Positions 7,027 through 11,618 of a DNA stretch of 11,618 bases are shown piece by piece. This DNA comes from Betaproteobacteria bacterium (GTDB taxonomy: Bacteria > Pseudomonadota > Gammaproteobacteria > Burkholderiales > Methylophilaceae), in the NCBI GenBank assembly GCA_009926035.1, contig RFPQ01000014.1, positions 1 through 11,618 of the forward strand. The letters run 5' to 3'. Under the pieces are notes generated by a model. The model made no database searches. It had not been told where the DNA came from and saw only the letters and a program-made list of their open reading frames with translations. A program made the translations under genes and the position numbers. How positions within the stretch are numbered: the stretch's first letter is position 1; each line of letters opens with the position of its first letter.

Positions 7027-7073
7027 TTAAATAATTTTAAATCTTTAGCTTCTATTTAAGTAAAATTATTTAA
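7027..7073 (-). terminator. Long A/T inverted repeat at the msrA stop, possible weak terminator
   Basis: TTAAATAATTTTA at 7027-7039 is the exact reverse complement of TAAAATTATTTAA at 7061-7073: a 13-bp stem with a 21-nt loop whose proximal arm includes the msrA stop codon. It contains no G or C in the stem and no clean T-run, so it is at best a weak terminator or an mRNA end-protecting hairpin. A perfect 13-bp match is still notable. Confidence 0.4.
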
Positions 7074-7573
7074 ACCGCCCAATTGATATCTCGCAAAAAA
7101 TGGCATGAATAGCCATCCGGATGTTTCTTTAAGTATTTTTGGTGATTTTCTTCAGCTGAAAAAAATGAGTTAAATCTATTTACTTCTGTCGAAATCTTAC
7201 CTGCAAGCACGCCTGATGCATCAATCTTTTTAATCAAATCTTCAGCTAACAGGATTTGCTCATTGTTTGTTGCAAAAATAGCTGATCGGTATTGAGTTCC
7301 TATATCATTACCCTGTTGATTGAGTGTAGTAGGATCATGCATTTTAAAAAAGAATAGAAGCAACTCCTTAAAACTTAAAATATCGGAATCAAAAACAACC
7401 TTGACTGTCTCTGCATGCCCTGTTGTTCCAGTTGTAACTTCTCGATAGCATACATTTTTAACATGCCCGCCTGAGAAACCTACTGATGTATCAACAACAC
7501 CCGATATTTTGCTTAAAAGTTCCTCTAATCCCCAATAGCATCCACCCGCCAAATATACAGTCTCAATAGCCAT
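7070..7573 (-). CDS. msrA: Peptide-methionine (S)-S-oxide reductase MsrA
   Basis: MsrA reduces the S epimer of methionine sulfoxide in proteins and free methionine, using thioredoxin. The 167-aa protein is a compact MsrA. It has the catalytic motif GGCYWGLEE with C12 as the nucleophile (Tyr in place of the commoner Phe after Cys), GYSGG-like VGFSGGH (31-37), GHAETVKV (52-59), the G-N-D-x-G-T-Q-Y-R-S signature (88-97) and E-x-x-H-Q-K-Y-L (141-148). Further cysteines at C42 and C157 are candidates for resolving residues; no cysteine follows C157, unlike the E. coli enzyme with two C-terminal ones. The ATG at 7573 begins 5 nt after the stop of a 52-codon gene and has no strong ribosome binding site, so coupling is likely. 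No MsrB is fused to it or adjacent. Confidence 0.95.
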   Translation of the reverse strand: MAIETVYLAGGCYWGLEELLSKISGVVDTSVGFSGGHVKNVCYREVTTGTTGHAETVKVVFDSDILSFKELLLFFFKMHDPTTLNQQGNDIGTQYRSAIFATNNEQILLAEDLIKKIDASGVLAGKISTEVNRFNSFFSAEENHQKYLKKHPDGYSCHFLRDINWAV

Positions 7574-7578
7574 GTTAA

Positions 7579-7737
7579 TTAAGCGCAGTCAGACTGTGAT
7601 TCAAGCCATCTTTTAGTGCAAGCTTTATCTTCAGTTTTACAAGGAAATTGTTCGGAGGGAATTAAAGCTTTAATAGCAGCCTCTGTGGCTAAATCTTTAA
7701 CTTTTTGTTCTTTATTTTTATCTTCTTTTTGAGTCAT
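7579..7737 (-). CDS. Small uncharacterised 52-aa protein in operon with msrA
   Basis: I found this ORF by translating the gap upstream of msrA. It starts at ATG 7737, preceded by AAAGGTG about 7 nt upstream (a fair Shine-Dalgarno site), and ends at TAA 7579-7581, 5 nt before the msrA ATG. The product (MTQKEDKNKEQK...) is hydrophilic, with a charged Lys/Glu N-terminal half that is probably helical. The C-terminal part holds three cysteines (C33, C40, C51) and a central ALIPSEQFPCK segment. It has no signal peptide or membrane segment. I do not recognise the family. Its position suggests a role near thiol/methionine redox chemistry, but that is only context. Confidence that it is a real gene comes from the ribosome binding site, spacing and patterned Cys content. 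Confidence 0.65.
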   Translation of the reverse strand: MTQKEDKNKEQKVKDLATEAAIKALIPSEQFPCKTEDKACTKRWLESQSDCA

Positions 7738-7755
7738 ATTTACACCTTTTGGGTT

Positions 7756-7790
7756 CTTAAAGTTATTAACTTATGGTTAATGCTTTTAAG
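7756..7790. promoter_or_regulatory. Symmetric palindrome upstream of the 52-aa gene/msrA
   Basis: CTTAAA (7756-7761) pairs with TTTAAG (7785-7790), and ATTAAC (7765-7770) pairs with GTTAAT (7776-7781) around a 5-nt centre, with one symmetric 3-nt mismatch. That is 12 of 15 possible pairs in the gap between the alternative oxidase stop and the small gene's ribosome binding site. There is no T-run on the minus strand, so an operator or mRNA hairpin is more likely than a terminator. Confidence 0.4.
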
Positions 7791-7819
7791 ATTCGATGTA
7801 AATTTATTAGTTCCAAAAA

Positions 7820-8467
7820 TTAGTTGAGTTGATTTGAAAAATAGTGATTTACATCCCTGTGATTCATTTCATCTTTTCTCACAGCTAAAATGACATCACT
7901 TAATCTTGCATTCCTTTTTAGATGCCAATAGTCGATGGCTATTTTAGGAGCTGGCGTATTCTCATACTTACCGATTTGTATACCGCGTAAATATTCTGTA
8001 TAACTATAAACTGCCTCTTCCTCAAAATACCCCACTAAACGGTGAGCTGTTCTAGACGATATTAAGTAAAGCAAAAAGAATAAGTTATAAAAAATGCCTT
8101 GAGCCAAGATTATTAAAAATCTTTCGAAAGCGTTAGGTTTAGCGATTTCAATAAATGTCATTAGATGCATACGCTCATTCTCAGCTTCATCAAGTAATGT
8201 CCTAATCCAACCGTCATCATTTTGCATTCGCCTTAAGGATTTAAGGTGTTGAAGGGTCCCGCCAACCATTCCTGGCACCCCTGCCACTGTTTCTAAAACT
8301 ACAGCTCTATGCCCATAACGCCCAGCAAAAAAAGTATCTGCAAAAAAACGAAGAAATTTAGTGCAAGCTAGTGCGAAGTAATCAGAAAAACTTTCAGCTT
8401 TATGATGAGTTATTTTTTTAATCATGATGATGTTAGAGAGTTGAATCAATCTCGCGAGTTCAATCAA
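7820..8467 (-). CDS. aox: Alternative oxidase (diiron ubiquinol oxidase)
   Basis: This membrane-bound non-haem diiron oxidase passes electrons from ubiquinol to oxygen without pumping protons. All ligand motifs are visible: [10 protein letters not shown] (E59), AENERMHL (E98, H101), [10 protein letters not shown] (a Glu among 149-151) and [10 protein letters not shown] (E200, H203). The hydrophobic segment at 113-137 is the interfacial helix region. Length (215 aa) suits bacterial homologues. The start is uncertain: the frame opens at a TTG (8467) overlapping the stop of the upstream Cys-rich gene (TTGA), while the first ATG is at 8425, giving 201 aa. Neither has a good ribosome binding site; the overlap favours coupled initiation at the TTG. 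A Coq7-type hydroxylase is excluded by the AOX-specific motifs. Role inferred: relieving over-reduction, tolerance of inhibitors, or energy spilling. Confidence 0.95.
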   Translation of the reverse strand: MIELARLIQLSNIIMIKKITHHKAESFSDYFALACTKFLRFFADTFFAGRYGHRAVVLETVAGVPGMVGGTLQHLKSLRRMQNDDGWIRTLLDEAENERMHLMTFIEIAKPNAFERFLIILAQGIFYNLFFLLYLISSRTAHRLVGYFEEEAVYSYTEYLRGIQIGKYENTPAPKIAIDYWHLKRNARLSDVILAVRKDEMNHRDVNHYFSNQLN

Positions 8468-8706
8468 AAAATCTCTGAACTCAAGATATTTGATAGCTTG
8501 CTATTGCTAACCCCTAAATTAAGTGTATAAAATGAATTGATTAACTCCTTATTTTTTGATATCCGTTTTTTCTCTGATTCTATTTTTTTGCTTTTATCTG
8601 GCTTTGCCAAAATCATTCTTTCACCATCCCACTTTTGACCACACCAACAAATACCTTGGGCATTAATTATACAAACCTCTCTTCCACAGCATCTTTTATC
8701 TTCCAA
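8464..8706 (-). CDS. Small Cys-rich protein of unknown function, upstream of and overlapping aox
   Basis: This 80-aa protein has five cysteines packed at its N-terminus (C6, C7, C12, C20, C22) in the arrangement CC-x4-C-x7-C-x-C, within CCGREVCI and CWCGQKWDG. It is followed by a Lys-rich linker (34-55) and a plain tail. The cluster looks like a metal- or Fe-S/Zn-binding knot, but I cannot name the family. The start is a TTG at 8706, chosen because AAGGAG (8720-8715 on the minus strand) sits 8 nt upstream and the next ATG (residue 31) would remove all cysteines. The stop overlaps the presumed aox start. Its place as the first gene of an aox unit suggests it helps oxidase function or maturation, or is simply co-regulated; this is inference. 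Confidence 0.75.
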   Translation of the reverse strand: MEDKRCCGREVCIINAQGICWCGQKWDGERMILAKPDKSKKIESEKKRISKNKELINSFYTLNLGVSNSKLSNILSSEIF

Positions 8707-8714
8707 AATTTGAT

Positions 8715-8720
8715 CTCCTT
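8715..8720 (-). promoter_or_regulatory. Shine-Dalgarno site deciding a TTG start
   Basis: AAGGAG on the minus strand lies 8 nt before the TTG at 8706 and supports that start for the Cys-rich protein. Confidence 0.75.
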
Positions 8721-8734
8721 AAAAAATTTATTTG

Positions 8735-8784
8735 TAGTTGAAAATCTATAACCTATTCCTATTCAAGTTAACTATTTTCAACTA
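8735..8784. promoter_or_regulatory. Inverted repeat in the divergent promoter region
   Basis: TAGTTGAAAAT (8735-8745) and its exact reverse complement ATTTTCAACTA (8774-8784) flank a 28-nt spacer in the 115-bp gap between the minus-strand Cys-rich/aox unit and the plus-strand photolyase gene. The centre-to-centre spacing is 39 bp, and the arrangement is suited to a regulator controlling both directions. No confident -35/-10 pair could be assigned for either gene. Confidence 0.45.
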
Positions 8785-8821
8785 GAGTATCAGCATTAAT
8801 TAAATCATATTAATTTTTTAG

Positions 8822-10102
8822 ATGCCAAATATCACTATTTACTGGTTTAGAAATGACCTACGTTTATTAGATAACCCAGCTTTTTTAAAAGCTTCGACTG
8901 AAAGCGATATTTTATTACCTTTATTTTATCATCCGAATAATGATTTGATTTATAAGAGCGTAAAAAGAGTTGGAATTCATAGACAGGTTTTTTTAAAACA
9001 AGCATTAAATGAATTAAAAACAAGTCTCAAATCGCTTAATTCAGATCTTATTGAAATTCAAGGTAATATTTTTGATCAGATAAAAAAAATAGCAGATGTT
9101 ATTGGTGCTACAAAAATTTTCTTCGAAAAAATTATAGCGCCTGAAGAACTAGAACAAGAGAGTCTAATACGAAATTTAGGGATTCCTGTTGAAACATTTT
9201 GGCAGTCCACAATGATCGATTTATCAGAACTTCCTTTCGAACCTCAAAATATGCCAGACATTTTTACAGAATTTAGAAAGCATATTGAATCAAAAAAAAT
9301 TCAAACTAAAATGTGGGTGCCAAGCCCTTCAAAACTCCCACCTCTTCCAAGTAAAAGATTTAAAAGTGCTACAAATAATATTTTTTTAGAAGAAATTAAA
9401 AATGAAAAATCATCTTTTCCATACCTAGAAAATCAATTTCTGGGTGGTGAAAAGAGTGCATTAGCTCATATTGAAAATTATTTGCTTAAAAAATTACCCC
9501 ACTCATATAAAGAAACAAGAAACCAACTACTGGGTATTGATTTTTCAACAAAGTTTTCCCCATGGCTTTCAATAGGATGTATATCTGCAAAATATATAGC
9601 AGCCAAACTTAAAGAGTTTGAAGATCAATTTGGCGCAAATGAAAGTTCATATTGGATATGGTTTGAGCTTCTATGGAGAGACTACTTTAGATTCTTACAT
9701 TTTAAATATGGAAAAAATCTCTATATAAAAAATGGATTAAATAAAAATCCAATAAATATCAACCATAATGAAGATAAATTTGAAACTTGGGTAAATGGTA
9801 GAACTGGAAATCAACTAATCGATGCTGGTATGAGAGAACTTTTTTTGACTGGATACTTATCTAATAGAATGAGACAGATTGTTGCAAGCTATCTAATCTA
9901 TGACTTAGAGTGCGATTGGAGGAAAGGCGCTCAATGGTTTGAGTCTCAATTAGTTGACTACGATGTATATAGTAACCACGGGAATTGGCTTTACATTGCA
10001 GGAAATGGGACTGATCCTAGAGGTGGAAGAAGATTTAATACTACAAAACAGAATTTAGAACATGATCCAAATAATGCTTATAAGAATTTATGGCTTAATT
10101 AA
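8822..10102 (+). CDS. Cryptochrome-DASH / DNA photolyase family flavoprotein
   Basis: This blue-light FAD protein is 426 aa. DASH members repair cyclobutane pyrimidine dimers, chiefly in single-stranded DNA, and may also signal. The N-terminal photolyase antenna domain starts with IYWFRNDLRLLDNPAF (about 6-21). The FAD domain includes YKETRNQLLGIDFSTKFSPWLSIGC (about 229-253), WFELLWRDYFRFLHF (about 280-294), the late DWRKGAQWFESQLVDYDVYSNHGNW stretch and the C-terminal G-N-G-T-D-P-R-G-G-R-R-F-N followed by KQNLEHDPNNAY. The DPR...RRFN...KQ ending and the ETRN...YSTKFSPWL-like element point to the DASH class rather than class I photolyase. Asn follows Ser-Asn-His-Gly in the FAD pocket where cryptochromes and photolyases differ. 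There is no ribosome binding site before the ATG at 8822. It is the only gene in its unit with a clear light role on this strand. Confidence 0.92.
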   Translation: MPNITIYWFRNDLRLLDNPAFLKASTESDILLPLFYHPNNDLIYKSVKRVGIHRQVFLKQALNELKTSLKSLNSDLIEIQGNIFDQIKKIADVIGATKIFFEKIIAPEELEQESLIRNLGIPVETFWQSTMIDLSELPFEPQNMPDIFTEFRKHIESKKIQTKMWVPSPSKLPPLPSKRFKSATNNIFLEEIKNEKSSFPYLENQFLGGEKSALAHIENYLLKKLPHSYKETRNQLLGIDFSTKFSPWLSIGCISAKYIAAKLKEFEDQFGANESSYWIWFELLWRDYFRFLHFKYGKNLYIKNGLNKNPININHNEDKFETWVNGRTGNQLIDAGMRELFLTGYLSNRMRQIVASYLIYDLECDWRKGAQWFESQLVDYDVYSNHGNWLYIAGNGTDPRGGRRFNTTKQNLEHDPNNAYKNLWLN

Positions 10103-10164
10103 AAATAAAATTTATATTAATGTAATGCTTAATTACCTAGGTCAATTATCATTATAAAAATCTT

Positions 10165-10587
10165 ATGAAAAAAATTCTGTTTATTTCTATAATCACCTTT
10201 GCGTCTCTTTTGTTTTTCTATTTATTTTTTTATGCTAATTTTTTAAAAACAACTCCGAGTCCAAAAATGACACTTCTTCATGAGAAGGGTAATTTTTGCT
10301 TAAATGCTTCAGAAAAGGCTGTTGCCAATAGAGAGGCTATTGTTGAATTTCAAAAGTATGAAATTTTAGGCGCCAAAGCCTTAATAATGCGAAAATGCAT
10401 GGAGGATAATGGATTTGAAGAAAACCCTCTTTGGCTCAATAAAAATATTGAAGTTATTAAAGCCAAAGTAAAAGATCCCAGTATTTCAGAAGATGTTGTT
10501 ATGGAAGATTTAAAAAGGGAGGCTATGTATATTTTCAACAATTTAGATGACCAACCTTTGTATTGGCGATCAAAAGAAATTAAATGA
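10165..10587 (+). CDS. Membrane-anchored small protein of unknown function, coupled to msrP
   Basis: The protein is 140 aa with a very hydrophobic N-terminal segment (about 4-24, rich in Phe/Leu), a signal anchor or uncleaved signal peptide. The soluble remainder of about 115 aa is presumably periplasmic and carries two cysteines (C45 and C78) that could form a disulfide. The region from 48 to 125 looks mostly helical and charged. I do not recognise the family. The last four bases overlap the msrP start (ATGA), so the two proteins are translated together. That suggests a periplasmic partner in methionine sulfoxide repair, though it might be unrelated. The ATG at 10165 has no good Shine-Dalgarno site but is the only start that includes the membrane segment. 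Confidence 0.75.
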   Translation: MKKILFISIITFASLLFFYLFFYANFLKTTPSPKMTLLHEKGNFCLNASEKAVANREAIVEFQKYEILGAKALIMRKCMEDNGFEENPLWLNKNIEVIKAKVKDPSISEDVVMEDLKREAMYIFNNLDDQPLYWRSKEIK

Positions 10588-11531
10588 CGAAAATTAAAAA
10601 TATACCCTCATCTAAAATTACTCCTGAGCATATTTATAATGACCGAAGAAATTTTATAAAAAATTTTGGCTTAATTTTAAGTACGACAGCATTATCCACA
10701 TTTACGAGCAAAACTTTTGCTGCACTCAATGCGCTTCCTTCATATACTCAATCAAAAGATACCGACAAGGATAGGCTGTCATCTTTTAAAGACATTACAA
10801 CGTATAACAATTATTATGAATTCGGCACATCAAAATCAGATCCACATGAATATGCAACAAAGCTAAAAGTTGATCCATGGTCGATTACTATCGAAGGAGC
10901 TGTTAATAAATCTTTAACAACTGATATCGATGAGCTTGTCAGGCAAATTCCTTTAGAAGAACGTATTTATAGACTTCGCTGCGTGGAAGGATGGTCGATG
11001 GTCATCCCCTGGGTAGGTATTCCATTAAATTCGCTTCTTAAAAAAGTGTCATTAACTGGTAATGCTAAGTTTGTTGAGTTTGTCTCGCTTAAACGTCCAA
11101 GTGAAATGATTGGTCAAAAAGACGATATGCTTGATTGGCCATACACCGAAGGACTAAGATTAGATGAGGCTATGCACCCTCTAACAATCTTAGCGGTAGG
11201 ATTATATGGAAAAGTTTTACCTAAACAAAATGGTGCGCCTATTAGATTAGTTGTACCTTGGAAATATGGTTTTAAAAGTATTAAAGCTATAACCAAAATC
11301 AGATTAGTAGAAAAAATGCCTATTTCGACATGGATGAAAGCTAATCCCAAAGAATATGGATTTTATGCCAACGTTAATCCAGAAGTAGACCATCCAAGAT
11401 GGAGCCAATTAACCGAAAGAAGAATTGGGGAAAGTGTTTTATCTCCTAGGCTTAAAACTCAAATGTTTAATGGTTACCAAAAAGAGGTTGCTCATCTTTA
11501 TCAAGGTATGGATTTAAATAAAAATTTCTAA
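10584..11531 (+). CDS. msrP: Periplasmic protein-methionine-sulfoxide reductase, molybdopterin catalytic subunit MsrP
   Basis: MsrP (YedY) is a Tat-exported molybdenum-cofactor enzyme that reduces methionine sulfoxides (both epimers in known members) in periplasmic proteins. It takes electrons from the membrane haem protein MsrQ. The protein is 315 aa, near the usual length. The N-terminus has a twin-arginine motif, DRRNFIKN (R21, R22), followed by a hydrophobic stretch and an A-x-A-type region near TFAAL. The cofactor-binding segment [15 protein letters not shown] contains C133, the expected Mo ligand. [10 protein letters not shown] (about 231-240) and the late [19 protein letters not shown] (about 264-278) are characteristic of the YedY family. 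It overlaps the preceding small gene by 4 nt and is followed 6 nt later by a probable msrQ. No maturation or molybdenum genes are in view. Confidence 0.95.
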   Translation: MTKIKNIPSSKITPEHIYNDRRNFIKNFGLILSTTALSTFTSKTFAALNALPSYTQSKDTDKDRLSSFKDITTYNNYYEFGTSKSDPHEYATKLKVDPWSITIEGAVNKSLTTDIDELVRQIPLEERIYRLRCVEGWSMVIPWVGIPLNSLLKKVSLTGNAKFVEFVSLKRPSEMIGQKDDMLDWPYTEGLRLDEAMHPLTILAVGLYGKVLPKQNGAPIRLVVPWKYGFKSIKAITKIRLVEKMPISTWMKANPKEYGFYANVNPEVDHPRWSQLTERRIGESVLSPRLKTQMFNGYQKEVAHLYQGMDLNKNF

Positions 11532-11537
11532 ACTACC

Positions 11538-11618
11538 TTGAAATTGAACCAATTATATGTAAAACGTTTGATATTTGTCATAAGCCTCTGGCCAATTATT
11601 TCGCTAGGGATAGATATC
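11538..11618 (+). CDS. msrQ: Probable MsrQ haem-binding membrane subunit, start only
   Basis: From a TTG at 11538 (another TTG at 11544) the frame is open for 27 codons to the right edge. It reads a short polar start, then LYVKRLIFVISLWPIISLG, which looks like the first transmembrane helix. MsrQ normally follows msrP and delivers electrons from the quinone pool to it. The call rests mainly on position and the hydrophobic start; there is no Shine-Dalgarno site, and the start codon is a guess. Confidence 0.6.
   Translation, partial: MKLNQLYVKRLIFVISLWPIISLGIDI

Larger units (their letters stand above)
6795..7069. other. Proteorhodopsin upstream region without a gene
   Basis: This is the longest non-coding stretch in the window (275 bp). 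I see no ORF of useful size on either strand. It holds the ribosome binding site, two A/T-rich leader hairpins, a 7-bp dyad and most of the 13-bp inverted repeat beside the msrA stop. The proteorhodopsin promoter must lie here or upstream of msrA, but no hexamer pair stands out. Confidence 0.6.

Noticed and set aside
10103..10164. Palindrome ACCTAGGT before the 140-aa gene as an operator
   Set aside because: Only 8 bp, likely by chance, with no supporting second site.
10350..10541. 63-codon minus-strand ORF opposite the 140-aa gene
   Set aside because: Antisense shadow; the plus-strand frame has a membrane segment and an overlap with msrP.
11114..11350. 78-codon minus-strand ORF opposite msrP
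   Set aside because: Antisense to a strongly conserved coding region.
1..11618. tRNA, rRNA, CRISPR arrays, insertion sequences, phage genes
   Set aside because: No cloverleaf, repeat-spacer series, transposase motif or terminal inverted repeats were found on reading both strands.

Overview
The window is AT-rich (roughly one third G+C by eye), densely packed bacterial DNA with short intergenic gaps, many TTG starts and few strong Shine-Dalgarno sites. The gene content is a light-harvesting island (proteorhodopsin, a second xanthorhodopsin-like gene, carotenoid genes and a retinal-forming Blh) next to a DASH-type cryptochrome/photolyase, an alternative oxidase and methionine sulfoxide reductases. 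This suggests a streamlined aquatic proteobacterium. My best guess is the pelagic Methylophilaceae (OM43/LD28, 'Ca. Methylopumilus'-like), but that is inferred from gene content and was not tested by a search.

Layout. From 1 to 5138 the minus strand carries a tight operon read as crtE - crtI - crtB - crtY - blh. Neighbouring genes overlap or nearly abut, and blh runs off the left edge. Together they would make GGPP, phytoene, lycopene, beta-carotene and then retinal. Just upstream on the same strand (5195-5895) is a second microbial rhodopsin whose reading frame is broken in the B-C loop: helices A-B are in one frame and helices C-G in another. Upstream of that is a strong intrinsic terminator (5963-5992), and then an intact green-type proteorhodopsin (6009-6794) with a signal peptide and an excellent Shine-Dalgarno site. 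A 275-bp leader/intergenic region with several A/T-rich hairpins separates it from msrA (7070-7573), which is preceded by an uncharacterised 52-codon gene (7579-7737). Next come an alternative oxidase (7820-8467) and an overlapping Cys-rich small protein (8464-8706), all on the minus strand.

A short divergent intergenic region (8707-8821) containing an 11-bp inverted repeat leads to the plus-strand genes. These are a cryptochrome-DASH/photolyase (8822-10102), a small membrane-anchored protein of unknown function (10165-10587), the periplasmic molybdoenzyme msrP (10584-11531) and the first 27 codons of what is probably msrQ.

How they work together: the retinal made by the crt/blh genes is the chromophore of the proteorhodopsin. 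The other genes fit life in light and oxygen: flavin photolyase, repair of oxidised methionine in the cytoplasm (MsrA) and periplasm (MsrPQ), and a non-pumping quinol oxidase. No carotenoid hydroxylase or ketolase is present, so the visible pathway ends at beta-carotene and retinal. The most unusual item is the naturally split second rhodopsin, broken at a 14-bp direct repeat. Also notable are a Blh that appears to lack one expected His ligand and a CrtE with a degenerate second Asp-rich motif.
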